From NCBI GenBank assembly GCA_963836775.1, contig CAWIKR010000002.1, forward strand, positions 372,001 to 436,000: a stretch of DNA of 64,000 nucleotides, in the 5' to 3' direction. How positions within the stretch are numbered: the first letter of the stretch is position 1; every line of letters begins with the position of its first letter. The stretch is from DASQPR01 sp963836775. GTDB lineage: Bacteria > Actinomycetota > Actinomycetes > Mycobacteriales > Micromonosporaceae. Below, piece by piece: positions 49,081-57,475 of the stretch. Under the pieces are notes generated by a model, which saw nothing but the letters and a program-made list of their open reading frames with translations, did no database searches and was not told the origin of the DNA. Made by a program: the position numbers and the translations under genes.

Positions 49081-49300
49081 TTACGAAGGATCCGGCACGG
49101 TCAACATCACACCGACGCCACGGACGGTGCGGAAAATCCGTGGTGCGGGATCCACTCTCAGCGCGCTTGCGGCGCAGCCACGACAGGTGAACGTCGAAAG
49201 TCCGCTCGGCGTCGACGTAGGGCTTGCCGCCAGACCTGGGTGACCAGGTCGCGCCGGGTCACCACCCGGCCGGGTCTTGTGCAGAGAAGAACGCCAGGCT
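49081..49300 (-). pseudogene. Decayed OmpR/PhoB-type winged-helix domain fragment
   Basis: Read on the minus strand in three frames, this stretch gives LCTRPGRVVTRRDLVTQVW (about 49222-49280), then PYVDAERTFDVHLSWLRRK (about 49160-49224), then RIFRTVRGVGVMLTVPDPS and a stop at 49081. Together these are the C-terminal winged-helix of an actinobacterial response regulator, including the recognition-helix region and the closing TVRGVGV hairpin. At least two frameshifts break it and the receiver domain is absent; the upstream limit is near 49300. It is a truncated relic, not an active gene. The overall resemblance is to regulators with DVHLSWLRRKLGE-type helices. Confidence 0.75.
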
Positions 49301-49331
49301 GGGGTCCGGACCGCGTACCCGGGCCCCAGCC
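49297..49331 (-). terminator. Rho-independent-like terminator downstream of a small gene
   Basis: On the minus strand GGCTGGGGCCCGGG and CCGGACCCCAGCC pair (49318-49331 with 49297-49309) around a short loop, followed by TGGCGTTCTTCTCT, a moderately T-rich tail. It lies 20 nt beyond the stop of the 35-codon gene at 49352-49459 and supports that gene being transcribed. Confidence 0.7.
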
Positions 49332-49351
49332 GGCGTTTGTCTGTGGTTTAC

Positions 49352-49459
49352 CTACTGATGACGATCCATCGACATCTGCAGTGCCCGGCGTGCCTCGTCC
49401 TTGGCGGACGGCTGTGGCGTGGGCTTGGGTGCCGGCTTCGGCTTGGCGGACGTGGGCAT
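49352..49459 (-). CDS. Small basic Lys/Pro-rich protein (35 residues), candidate gene
   Basis: The ATG at 49459 has AGGAG six nt upstream. The product starts MPTSAKPKPAPKPTPQPS and ends with the helix-prone AKDEARRALQMSMDRHQ. A hairpin with a T-rich tail follows its stop. A good ribosome-binding site plus a terminator is unusual for a chance frame of this size. The frame is open further upstream but without support. I do not recognise a family; a small unstructured nucleic-acid- or protein-binding peptide is one guess. It lies between the winged-helix relic and the membrane-protein pair, where other actinobacteria carry nrnA. Confidence 0.5.
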   Translation of the reverse strand: MPTSAKPKPAPKPTPQPSAKDEARRALQMSMDRHQ

Positions 49460-50022
49460 GACAGCTCCTGGTGTCTTCGAAAGGTGTCCTCGATGCGTTT
49501 CTCGCGAGGTCCCCGTCGCGACGCGCCAGCCCGGGATCGCCGGTGATCGGTGGTCGTGCAGGTAAAACTCGTAAATCAGCGCCCGGTGTGGGCACTCACC
49601 CAAACTAGCGTTCAGTCCACCTGCTGGTGCCACCATTCCCGTAATTTGGAATGCCAATCGAGCGTTCAGGAGCCTGCAGGTCCACTATCCGGGACACGTC
49701 AGGTCGTTTCGCGCTCGCGCGCACTCAATCCAGTGCGCGGCTTCGCCATACAAGCGTCAGTAGCCCCATACGTATCGGTTATTAGAGCAAGAGCCGGGTC
49801 CGGCGATCGGCGCCCATTTGCCAAGGACACAAGGAACGCACCGAGCCGCCGCGAACCCACGGCCGCACCCCCGTCGTACCAGCAAATGATCTTGACCTGA
49901 GGCCAGCCACCGATGTGGGACCGCCGGCGGTTTCGCTGGCAAGGCGCGGCGTCGCGAAGTGTGCCGGGTTTGCACTCGAGCGGCGTCGCAACGCAGCCAG
50001 CGGAAGCGCCGGCGATTCCAAA
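49460..50022. other. 563-bp gene-free, compositionally mixed region
   Basis: No protein-coding frame here is convincing. The part at 49550-49800 looks less GC-rich than its surroundings, with words such as GTAATTTGGAATGCC and GTTATTAGAGC that are out of character for this chromosome. The right part holds copy B of the 68-bp repeat. Together with the neighbouring relic it looks like a degraded insertion between rbfA and the MATE gene. Confidence 0.55.
49935..50002. repeat. 68-bp dispersed element, copy B
   Basis: It starts GCTGGCAAGGCGC and ends GCCAGCG, about 79 percent identical to 37104-37171 with no gaps. GAAGTGTGC and TTGCACTCG around a short spacer can pair as a hairpin inside it. It lies 20 bp beyond the stop of a small minus-strand membrane-protein gene, almost the same spacing as copy A. 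Confidence 0.7.
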
Positions 50023-50241
50023 TCAGCGAGCGAGGAGGTGGTAGGCGAGCCACCACCAGAATCCATAGACCGCGATCCGGCCGACCGGCATCCGGCCGGC
50101 TCGATATTGCATGACGAAGCCGCAGATAGCTGCCAGCGACGGGATCTTCGAGCGGTCCCGCCGAGACAGCAGTTCGACTCCGATGCCGAGGAGAACCGCG
50201 GCGGCGTAACCGGCGAACGTGACGACTCGGGTGACGCTCAT
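50023..50241 (-). CDS. Small membrane protein
   Basis: A 72-residue protein with two hydrophobic segments (VTFAGYAAAVLLGIGVELL and GRIAVYGFWWWLAYHLL) separated by a basic loop with SRRDRSKIPSLAAICGFVMQ. It resembles small actinobacterial membrane proteins of the DUF6186 kind, but I hold that family name loosely. The start overlaps the stop of the next membrane-protein gene by 4 bp, so the pair is translationally coupled. The 68-bp repeat follows it. Function unknown. Confidence 0.7.
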   Translation of the reverse strand: MSVTRVVTFAGYAAAVLLGIGVELLSRRDRSKIPSLAAICGFVMQYRAGRMPVGRIAVYGFWWWLAYHLLAR

Positions 50242-50645
50242 CGGCGCACCAGTCCCCAGAACCCGCCGAGCCAGGCGAAGTAGGCGATCGCCCGGACCGA
50301 GTAGCGCTCCAGCGCCGGATCGGCGAGCACCGACATTGTCGGGTGCGGATAGGTCGATCCGAGAACGAAGTTGGTCAGCTCGAACGCGACGAGAATCCCG
50401 GCCGGAACCAGCCACCAGGTCGCGGCCCGCGGCAATCGCGTCGGCGACGATCGTTTCGGCATCCGCCCGGACAGGCCTAGCCAGGTCATCGCCCCACCGA
50501 GGACCAGCACGTAGAGGCTGGCCGCGACGGAGAACGACGGAAAGAACCCGCCGATCGCCGCCAGCAGCACGAACGCCGGAACCGTGACCAGTGGCCGATC
50601 CCACGCGGGGGCGGCGTCAATAGCGAGTCCGGACTGATGGTCCAT
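50238..50645 (-). CDS. Multi-pass membrane protein
   Basis: A protein of about 135 residues with four hydrophobic segments (PLVTVPAFVLLAAIGGFFPS near the start, SLYVLVLGGAMTWLGL, TWWLVPAGILVAFELTNFVL and AIAYFAWLGGFWGLV). No family is recognised. I use the ATG at 50645 (MDHQSGLAID); a GTG at 50663 is possible. It is coupled to the small membrane protein by a 4-bp overlap and is separated from rbfA by 80 bp. The pair may act as one membrane complex. Confidence 0.75.
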   Translation of the reverse strand: MDHQSGLAIDAAPAWDRPLVTVPAFVLLAAIGGFFPSFSVAASLYVLVLGGAMTWLGLSGRMPKRSSPTRLPRAATWWLVPAGILVAFELTNFVLGSTYPHPTMSVLADPALERYSVRAIAYFAWLGGFWGLVRR

Positions 50646-50725
50646 AACCCTGATTGTCACCACCCCCGCTGTGCAGGCGGAAGGTCAACTACCCCGGATA
50701 TTTGCCGAGATGTGCCGGAGCCGAG

Positions 50726-51181
50726 CTACTCCTCGTCCTCGACGTCGTCTTCGTCGTCGGCGTCCGCGTCCACCTTGTACGGCTGGGCGTCGCCGGCGTA
50801 GTGCGCGTGGGCCGCCCGCTCCTGCGCTTCCTGGTCCGCGTGCTGCGCCTTGGCCAGCAGGTCGTCGATCTGCTTGGCGTGGTCCTGCACGTCGTCCAGC
50901 GAGAACGCCAGCGACGGCGAGTGCCGCAGCCCAAGCGCCTTGCCGACGGTGCTGCGCAGCAGACCCTTGGCGCTGTTCAGCGCGGCGGCGGTGTCGGACT
51001 TCGCGGTGGCGTCGCCGAGGACGGTGTAGTAGACCGTGGCTTCGCGGAGGTCACCGGTGATCCGCGCGTCGGTAATCGTGATCATGCCCAGTCGCGGATC
51101 TTTGACCTGGGTCTTGAGTGCCGATGCCACCAACTCCCTGATGCGCTCCGCGTGTCTGCGTACCCTCGCTGGATCCGTCAT
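50726..51181 (-). CDS. rbfA: Ribosome-binding factor A
   Basis: A 151-residue 30S maturation factor acting on the 5' end region of 16S rRNA. PARVRRHAERIRELVASAL at the start, DPRLGMITITDARITGDLREATVYYTV-like text (here DPRLGMITITDARITGDLRE) and LGLRHSPSLAFSLDD are the family marks. A strongly acidic C-terminal tail (DADADDEDDVEDEE) is an addition seen in related genera. The ATG at 51181 has GGAGG at the right spacing. It belongs to the infB ... rbfA translation cluster. Confidence 0.95.
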   Translation of the reverse strand: MTDPARVRRHAERIRELVASALKTQVKDPRLGMITITDARITGDLREATVYYTVLGDATAKSDTAAALNSAKGLLRSTVGKALGLRHSPSLAFSLDDVQDHAKQIDDLLAKAQHADQEAQERAAHAHYAGDAQPYKVDADADDEDDVEDEE

Positions 51182-51330
51182 CTCGCACCTCCGCGTCAGG
51201 CAAGTGTTCGTGGAAATTTTACCCGGCACATGCTCGGACGATCTTCATCCGGCGCCGGTGGTGCTGGATTGGCCGGTGTGCCCCGGGCGGACCGTGGCGG
51301 CTACTGGCAGCACCGAAACGCAGGCTAGCG

Positions 51331-51624
51331 CTAGTCGTCGTCGCCGATCAGCTGGTGCCGGACCGCGATGATCTCGACTTCCGGACGACCGGCGACCAGA
51401 TGTTCGCACGATGCCATCAACTCCCGGACGTGGGTGGCGGTGGACCCGACCGCTGCTACCCCGATCTCGGTGCGGCCATGCAGATCGAGCGCGCCGACTT
51501 CGGCGACGGCCACTTCGAATTTCCGCAGCGCCGCGACGATCGGGCGGACGTAGGACCGCTTGGTCTTCAGCGACCGCGAGTCCGGTGGCAGCAGCAGGTC
51601 AAAGACGGCGGTGGCGGTATACAC
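51331..51624 (-). CDS. DUF503 family protein (YlxP-like)
   Basis: A 97-residue protein with the DUF503 pattern: YTATAVFDLLLPPDSRSLKT, then KRSYVRPIVAALRKFEVAVA and EIIAVRHQLI. The family normally sits between infB and rbfA and has a ferredoxin-like fold; a role in ribosome assembly is suspected from context. The start is a GTG at 51624. A 149-bp gap follows before rbfA. A set of four accessory genes lies between it and infB. Confidence 0.93.
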   Translation of the reverse strand: MYTATAVFDLLLPPDSRSLKTKRSYVRPIVAALRKFEVAVAEVGALDLHGRTEIGVAAVGSTATHVRELMASCEHLVAGRPEVEIIAVRHQLIGDDD

Positions 51625-51651
51625 AATCGATCAGACTACCGAAGCCGAAGA

Positions 51652-52068
51652 TCACGACGCGACCAGATATTCGCGATCCCGGTGCATGATCAAGGGCTCC
51701 GGCTCGACCGGCAGCGACGCCGCGCCGGACGCCGGGATCGGCCGCGGGCGCCGTGGCACCCGGGACTGGGCGCCGCCGCCTCGACCGGGATAGATCATCA
51801 CGCCGTTGAGCGGATCCGGCGCCGAGTCCAGCGCGGCCCGCACGACCGGGAGATTGCGGAACGCAGCCCACACGTCCGGATCTTCGAACGACACCTCGAA
51901 CACCACGCCGAAGCTGGTTCGCACCCAGCCCCAGTCGTTGGCGCCATGGGTGATCGCGGCTTCGATGAGCGCAGAGGAATAGACGTCGCGCCACAGGTCT
52001 GCGGTGAGATAACCGGACGATCCTGGCTCGGCGTCGAGAATTTCGATCGACCACCAGTTTTCCGACAT
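51652..52068 (-). CDS. Hypothetical protein
   Basis: A 138-residue soluble protein with the aromatic-rich N-terminal part ENWWSIEILDAEPGSS and the middle part ITHGANDWGWVRTSFGVVFE; the C-terminal 45 residues are proline/arginine-rich and look disordered. I do not recognise a family. The ATG at 52068 is used. It is 27 bp from the DUF503 gene and 62 bp from the methyltransferase gene, all on the same strand, so co-transcription is probable. Confidence 0.75.
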   Translation of the reverse strand: MSENWWSIEILDAEPGSSGYLTADLWRDVYSSALIEAAITHGANDWGWVRTSFGVVFEVSFEDPDVWAAFRNLPVVRAALDSAPDPLNGVMIYPGRGGGAQSRVPRRPRPIPASGAASLPVEPEPLIMHRDREYLVAS

Positions 52069-52130
52069 AGCTCCCTCAGGCTACGCCCGCCGAACGCCCG
52101 GGAGAACGCCTGATGTGCCAGCTCTTGGTG

Positions 52131-53123
52131 CTAGTGCTTGCGGGCGACCACGATGTCGCGGGTGATCGCCTGATCCACCCAATGCTCGAAGCCGTCGTAG
52201 TCGTGCACCTTGAATCCGTTGGCGGACAACACTTCGGCGGCGGCGGCGCGGGACGCGACGTGGGTGTTCCAGGACATCCCGATCGCGCCGCCAGGTTGCA
52301 GCAACTGAGACCAGACCGGGACAGCGGCCTCCAGCAATGCCAGCGGGCTGCGGGTCAGACCTTTGGCGGTACGGCTGCCATGCGCGACGCCGTACGGAAG
52401 ATCCGTCACGATCACGTCCGCCACGCCGCCCTTGAGAAACTCGCGAGCGTCGGTGGTGTCCGCGTTGAAGACGGTCAGTGACGTGCCGCCGCCGATCGTC
52501 ATCGCAAGCTTGCGGCCCAGGTGGCGCTTGTCCTTGCGGACCGGAACGACGTCGGCGTGGTGCTTGATTCGTTTGCGCTTGCAGTAGGTGCGGATGAAGG
52601 CGCTGTAGAGGTCGAAGTCCTTGCCGTCGGTGTCGATGCCGATGGCGTCGTAGCCGTACATCAGGGCCTGGTTGAGAGTCGTTCCCCGGCCGGACAGCGG
52701 ATCGCAGACGACGAGGCGCTTGTCCAGCATCGATTTCGCGTGCGAGGAGGCCAGGACCGTCACGTTGAGCAGCAGCTTGGTGAACTGCTCGTTGGTCTTG
52801 CCGGAGTATTTCTGGATGGTGAGCAGGTCGTCGTCGAAGTACGCGAGCGGGCTCAGGGTGATCGGCCGGAGCAGGTCGCCGATGAGTTCGAAGAGGGCGT
52901 AGACCGATGACAGGTTGGAGAGGTAGGCAACATCGCGGTCACTCAGCACACCGGCGATGAATCCGACGTAGTCGACGCCACCCAGGCGCACCGCCTCGGG
53001 ATCTCCGATCCGCCCGCTCAACATCGGCGCGAAGGCCCGCAACTCGGCGGCGGTCATCGACACGGACGCGTCGGCATAGACCCGGTTCGCGGACGGTGCC
53101 ACCAGCATCACGTAGTCGGCCAT
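52131..53123 (-). CDS. TRM11/UPF0020-like SAM-dependent RNA methyltransferase
   Basis: A 330-residue methyltransferase. The SAM-binding motif I is VVCDPLSGRGTTLNQAL and the catalytic motif IV is VIVTDLPYGVAHG, the D-P/L-P-Y signature of enzymes that methylate guanine N2 or adenine N6 exocyclic amines. The order of motifs and the absence of a target-recognition domain fit the TRM11 or RlmL-like group, which acts on tRNA or rRNA; DNA as a substrate is not excluded. Its place inside the translation cluster favours an RNA substrate. ATG at 53123. Confidence 0.85.
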   Translation of the reverse strand: MADYVMLVAPSANRVYADASVSMTAAELRAFAPMLSGRIGDPEAVRLGGVDYVGFIAGVLSDRDVAYLSNLSSVYALFELIGDLLRPITLSPLAYFDDDLLTIQKYSGKTNEQFTKLLLNVTVLASSHAKSMLDKRLVVCDPLSGRGTTLNQALMYGYDAIGIDTDGKDFDLYSAFIRTYCKRKRIKHHADVVPVRKDKRHLGRKLAMTIGGGTSLTVFNADTTDAREFLKGGVADVIVTDLPYGVAHGSRTAKGLTRSPLALLEAAVPVWSQLLQPGGAIGMSWNTHVASRAAAAEVLSANGFKVHDYDGFEHWVDQAITRDIVVARKH

Positions 53124-53165
53124 GCCGCCATCCTTCCAGTCACTCCGATCGTGTTCTGCGCCCGG

Positions 53166-53819
53166 TCAGTCGCCGCCCAGCGGTGGCAACGTGACGCCGT
53201 GGTTCGCACAGGCACCGCTCAAGTCGCTGTAGGCGCTGAACACCTCTCCGCCGTACGCGATCGCCGATGTCAACGGGTCGCCGCCGGCTCTCAACATCCG
53301 GCCGATCTGCCAGACCAGGTCGACGAAGTGGGTGCCGGATCCGCGGAGGTCGGCAAAGCGGCTGCCCTGAAACTGTCCGCGGATCCTGCGGTAGTCGTCC
53401 TGCGACATGGTCACGTCGCCGGCGTTGGAGCGGGTGCCGCCGGCAGTGTCACCGGTGGCCACGTCCTTGCAGGCCCGGACTCCGGAATCGGCATGCAGGC
53501 GGCTCGCTGGTCCGACGCCGGCCCACCCCAACACCACGATCAGCACGGCCACCAGAGCCGCTCCCACGCCCGCGGCAATCCATCGGGTACGCCGATCCAG
53601 CCGCTCATCCTCGGCCGGCACCGGATCGCCGAAGCCGAGACCGTCATTGCGCGGCCCGACCGCCCCCGAAGGGTGGGTCGGGCGTTGGCTGGAGCGGTTT
53701 CCACCGTCCGGTGGTGAACCGGCCGGGTGCGGATCGATCGGCATCGGGCTGACCGGAGCCGCGGGCAACGGTGGTGTCGTGCCGGTTTCGGGACGCTGCC
53801 AAGGTGACGGCTCGGCCAT
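53166..53819 (-). CDS. Hypothetical single-pass membrane protein
   Basis: A 217-residue protein. A proline-rich N-terminal 75 residues is followed by the basic DRRTRW, one hydrophobic segment (IAAGVGAALVAVLIVVLGWAG, about residues 81-101) and an extracellular domain with two cysteines (ACKD and GACANHG), possibly a disulfide. I do not recognise a family. Topology suggests a cytoplasmic N-terminus and a secreted C-terminal domain. It lies 42 bp upstream of the methyltransferase gene and just beyond the infB terminator. Confidence 0.75.
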   Translation of the reverse strand: MAEPSPWQRPETGTTPPLPAAPVSPMPIDPHPAGSPPDGGNRSSQRPTHPSGAVGPRNDGLGFGDPVPAEDERLDRRTRWIAAGVGAALVAVLIVVLGWAGVGPASRLHADSGVRACKDVATGDTAGGTRSNAGDVTMSQDDYRRIRGQFQGSRFADLRGSGTHFVDLVWQIGRMLRAGGDPLTSAIAYGGEVFSAYSDLSGACANHGVTLPPLGGD

Positions 53820-53937
53820 GCCCCCTCCCGGACTTTTCCGACATTTAAATCAGGAGGCGAGCGTATCCGAGCGCCCGGACCCATCGGCCGCAACGCGCGG
53901 ACTCGGTCCTACCCAGGCGAACGCCACCAGATAGACA

Positions 53938-53970
53938 ACGGCCCCCGGCGCAGTGCGCACCGGGGGCCGT
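53938..53970 (-). terminator. Hairpin terminator after infB
   Basis: ACGGCCCCCGG (53938-53948) and CCGGGGGCCGT (53960-53970) form a perfect 11-bp stem around an 11-nt loop, 15 nt beyond the infB stop. The T-tract is missing, as is common in actinobacteria. It marks the end of the rimP-nusA-ylxR-infB transcript. Confidence 0.88.
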
Positions 53971-53985
53971 TCGTGTCTCGCGACG

Positions 53986-56934
53986 TTACGCGCGGGGCTT
54001 CTCCCGCATCTCGTACGTCTCGATGACGTCACCGACCTTGACGTCGTTGTAGTTGCTCAACGTCAGACCACACTCGAAGCCCTCGCGGACCTCGGTGGCG
54101 TCGTCCTTGAACCGCTTCAGCGACGTGATCGAGAGGTTCTCCGCGACCACCGCGCCGTCCCGCATAAGGCGAGCCTTCGCGTTGCGGCGGATGATGCCGG
54201 ACCGGACGATACAGCCGGCGATGGTGCCGACCTTGGACGAGCGGAACACCTCGCGGATCTCCGCGGCGCCCAGCTCGGCCTCTTCGAATTCCGGCTTGAG
54301 GAGACCCTTGAGGGCCGCCTCGACCTCTTCGATGGCCTGGTAGATGACCGTGTAGTAACGGATCTCCACGCCCTGACGTTCGGCGTACTCGCGGACCTTG
54401 CCCTCGGCCCGCACGTTGAACCCGATGATGATCGCGTCCGACGCGCTGGCCAGGTTGACGTCGTCCTGCGTGACCCCACCGACACCGCGGTGGATGATCT
54501 TGAGCTGGACTTCCTCCGCCACCTCGATCTTGATGAGGGCGTCTTCCAGGGCCTCGACCGAACCCGCAACGTCGCCCTTGAGGATGAGGTTGAGGGTGGT
54601 GCGGTCGCCTTCCTTGATCCGGTCGAGCAGGTTCTCGAGCGTGACCCGGCCGCCGCGGTTGGCGATCTGGGCCGCGCGGTCGCGAGCCTGCCGCTGCTCG
54701 GCAATCTGCCGAGCCGTCCGGTCATCGGTGACCGCGAGGAACGTGTCACCAGCGCCCGGCACCGCCGTCAGACCAAGCACCTGGACCGGACGGGCCGGGC
54801 CGGCCTCGGCCACGGCCACGCCGGCGTCGTCGAGCATGGCCCGGACGCGGCCGTAGGCGTCACCCGCCACGATCGAATCACCAACCCGCAGCGTGCCGCG
54901 GTTGACCAGCACCGTCGCCACCGGACCGCGACCGCGGTCGAGATGTGCTTCGATCGCGATGCCCTGCGCCGGGCCGTCGATCGGAGCCCGAAGCTCCAGC
55001 GACGCGTCCGCGGTCAGCAGCACCGCTTCGAGCAGGCCCTCGATGTTGAGCCGGCTCTTGGCGGAGATGTCAACGAACATCGTGTCGCCGCCGTATTCCT
55101 CGGCGACGAGGCCGTATTCGGTGAGCTGCTGGCGCACCTTGGCCGGGTTGGCCTCGGGCTTGTCCACCTTGTTCACCGCGACCACGATCGGCACGTCAGC
55201 CGCCTTGGCGTGGTTGAGCGCCTCAATCGTCTGCGGCATCACGCCGTCGTCGGCGGCGACCACCAGGACCACGATGTCGGTGGCCTGGGCACCACGGGCA
55301 CGCATGGCGGTGAACGCCTCGTGACCCGGGGTGTCGATGAAGGTGATCGCACGGTCTCGGGTGTCGTGATCGACGCGAACCTGGTAGGCACCGATGTGCT
55401 GGGTGATGCCACCCGCCTCACCGGCCACCACGTTGGTCTGCCGGATCGCGTCCAGGAGCTTCGTCTTACCGTGGTCGACGTGACCCATGACGGTCACGAT
55501 CGGCGCCCGGCTGACCAGCCGCTCTTCGGCGATGTCCTCGTCCAGGTCGATGTCGAAGCGCGCGAGCAGCTCGCGGTCTTCCTCTTCCTTGGAGACGATC
55601 TGCACGTCGAAGCCCAGGTGCTCGCCGAGGAGAAGCAACGTGTCGTCGGAACACGACTGCGTCGCGGTCACCATCTCGCCCAGGTTGAACATCTCCTGGA
55701 CCAGCGAGCCCGGGTTGGCGTTGATGCGATCGGCGAAGTCCGACAGCGACGCGCCACGCGGAAGACGAACCACCTGGCCGTTGCCGCGCGGAGCGCCTGA
55801 GCTCATCTGCGGCGCGGACAGGTTGTCAAACTCTTGCCTGCGCTGCTTCTTGGACTTGCGGCCACGAGCGGCCTTGCCGCCCGGACGTCCGAACGCACCA
55901 GCTGCGCCACCGCCACGGCCGCGACCGCCGCCGCCACCGCCGGGACGCCCTGCGCCACCGGCCGGAGCGCCACCGCCGGGACCGCCGCGGTAACCACCGC
56001 CGCCGGCACCCGGACCGCCGCCGCCGGGACCGCCGCGGTAACCACCGCCGCCGCCACCGGGACCGCCGCCACCGGGACCGCCGGTGCGGTATGCACCGCC
56101 ACCGCCACCGGGACCGGCACCACCGGGACGGCCGGCGCCACCGCCGGGTCCGCCACGGAACCCGCCGCCGCCACCACCACCGGGACCACCGGGACCGCGA
56201 CCACCGGGACCGCCGGGACCACCCGGACGGGGCGGCCGCTGGCTCGGCATCTGGCTCGGGTTCGGCCGCGGCGGCATCGACGCCGGGTTGGGCCGGGGCA
56301 TGCCACCGGGGCTCGGCGCCGCCGACCGCGGGCCGGGACCGGACGCGGGTGCGCCTGGACCACCAGCGGGACCGCCGGAGCGGCGGTCACCCGGGCCGGA
56401 GATGCCGAACGGGTTGTTGCCCGGGCTGCGCGGCGGGCGCGGAGCCGCGCCGTCCGGACGGCCACCGGGCGCCGGACGGGCCGGAATCGGACCCGGACCG
56501 GGCTTCGGCGTGCTCGGTGAAACCGACGGTGCGGCGTCCCGGAGCTTCGCTGCCTGGGAGGCCTTCACGGCGGCTTCCTGCTCAGCCTTGAGGACGTTCG
56601 CGCGCGCTTCCGCGGCGGCCACCTCAATGTCGTGGGCACTCGCCGGTTTCATCGGCGGCGGTGCCGGAACGGGAGCCTTCTTGGCCGCCGCTGCCTTCGC
56701 GGGCGGTCCGGGCTTCGCCGTTGCCTTCTTCGCGCCGTCGGGAGCCGCCGGCGGCGCTGCCGCCGGGGCCGCGGAAGCGACCATCGCCTCACGCAACCGA
56801 CGCGCTACTGGAGCCTCAACGGTGCTCGATGCCGATTTCACGTACTCGCCAAGCTCTTGAAGCTTGGCGAGAACCTGCTTGCTTTCGACTCCGAGTTCCT
56901 TCGCCAGCTCATGTACGCGGGCCTTGCCTGCCAC
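53986..56934 (-). CDS. infB: Translation initiation factor IF-2
   Basis: A 982-residue GTPase that places initiator tRNA on the 30S subunit. The N-terminal domain starts VAGKARVHELAKELGVESK. A long disordered region (about residues 90-370) contains many GGPGGG/GGYRGG units. The GTPase core has G1 GHVDHGKT (near residue 480), G3 DTPGHEAF and G4 NKVDK, followed by the C1 and C2 domains. The GTG at 56934 has AGGAG in front and gives the classic IF-2 start. The family is usually 900-1050 residues in actinobacteria, so the length is normal. It lies downstream of ylxR with a 205-bp gap. Confidence 0.97.
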   Translation of the reverse strand: MAGKARVHELAKELGVESKQVLAKLQELGEYVKSASSTVEAPVARRLREAMVASAAPAAAPPAAPDGAKKATAKPGPPAKAAAAKKAPVPAPPPMKPASAHDIEVAAAEARANVLKAEQEAAVKASQAAKLRDAAPSVSPSTPKPGPGPIPARPAPGGRPDGAAPRPPRSPGNNPFGISGPGDRRSGGPAGGPGAPASGPGPRSAAPSPGGMPRPNPASMPPRPNPSQMPSQRPPRPGGPGGPGGRGPGGPGGGGGGGFRGGPGGGAGRPGGAGPGGGGGAYRTGGPGGGGPGGGGGGYRGGPGGGGPGAGGGGYRGGPGGGAPAGGAGRPGGGGGGRGRGGGAAGAFGRPGGKAARGRKSKKQRRQEFDNLSAPQMSSGAPRGNGQVVRLPRGASLSDFADRINANPGSLVQEMFNLGEMVTATQSCSDDTLLLLGEHLGFDVQIVSKEEEDRELLARFDIDLDEDIAEERLVSRAPIVTVMGHVDHGKTKLLDAIRQTNVVAGEAGGITQHIGAYQVRVDHDTRDRAITFIDTPGHEAFTAMRARGAQATDIVVLVVAADDGVMPQTIEALNHAKAADVPIVVAVNKVDKPEANPAKVRQQLTEYGLVAEEYGGDTMFVDISAKSRLNIEGLLEAVLLTADASLELRAPIDGPAQGIAIEAHLDRGRGPVATVLVNRGTLRVGDSIVAGDAYGRVRAMLDDAGVAVAEAGPARPVQVLGLTAVPGAGDTFLAVTDDRTARQIAEQRQARDRAAQIANRGGRVTLENLLDRIKEGDRTTLNLILKGDVAGSVEALEDALIKIEVAEEVQLKIIHRGVGGVTQDDVNLASASDAIIIGFNVRAEGKVREYAERQGVEIRYYTVIYQAIEEVEAALKGLLKPEFEEAELGAAEIREVFRSSKVGTIAGCIVRSGIIRRNAKARLMRDGAVVAENLSITSLKRFKDDATEVREGFECGLTLSNYNDVKVGDVIETYEMREKPRA

Positions 56935-57139
56935 TGCACTCCTCACTCCGAGGCCGTGCGGGCTGCCCGCATCGACCTCACTCGTCCACTAGAAGCCTGG
57001 TCATTTCAGGAGCTTCATCGCGTGCTCATTTGGGTCGTCCTACCTTGTGCGATCCGGATGAGGACTCGGGTGCCTCACCATCTCTTTGGTGCATCGCGGC
57101 CGAGCGGGCAAGTCGCGGCCGATCTGGCCGCCCCCACAC

Positions 57140-57460
57140 TCACGCGTCCGCCACACTGCCCGAGTCAGCTATGAACTCGGCCAGCGCCCCGGTCTCTGTG
57201 ACACCCGCCACCCGAAGCGCACGCCCAAAAGCGCGGCGTCGGACCGCTTGAGCTAAGCAATCGGAATCGGCGTGAACGTGTGCTCCCCGACCGGGGAGCC
57301 TGCGGGCTGGATCGGGAACGATGTCGAAAATCACGACACGGTCGTGGTTTCTTGCATCGCTCAAGGTCCGCGAAACTGCAATGACCCGCAGCAATTCAGA
57401 GGCCGGCGCCCGTTTCCGGCAACCCACGCAAGTGCGCACCGGATACGCGCGACGTACCAC
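57140..57460 (-). CDS. ylxR: YlxR family RNA-binding protein (DUF448)
   Basis: A 106-residue protein with the family motif RTCVGCRKR and the GRGAHVHADSDCLAQAVRR segment. YlxR proteins bind RNA and have been linked to RNase P function and transcription control; they lie between nusA and infB across bacteria. It begins 15 bp after the nusA stop, so it is in the same operon. The extended C-terminal half is typical for actinobacteria. Confidence 0.93.
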   Translation of the reverse strand: MVRRAYPVRTCVGCRKRAPASELLRVIAVSRTLSDARNHDRVVIFDIVPDPARRLPGRGAHVHADSDCLAQAVRRRAFGRALRVAGVTETGALAEFIADSGSVADA

Positions 57461-57475
57461 CTGGGGAGTCTACCC

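Noticed and set aside
49550..49900. A 116-codon plus-strand open frame in the repeat-rich gap
   Set aside because: It has no ribosome-binding site and its product has no recognisable pattern; part of it overlaps mixed-composition sequence.
55830..56470. Strong GGNCCN-type periodicity that could be taken for a tandem repeat
   Set aside because: It encodes the Gly/Pro-rich linker of IF-2, which is common in actinobacteria, so I list it only within infB.
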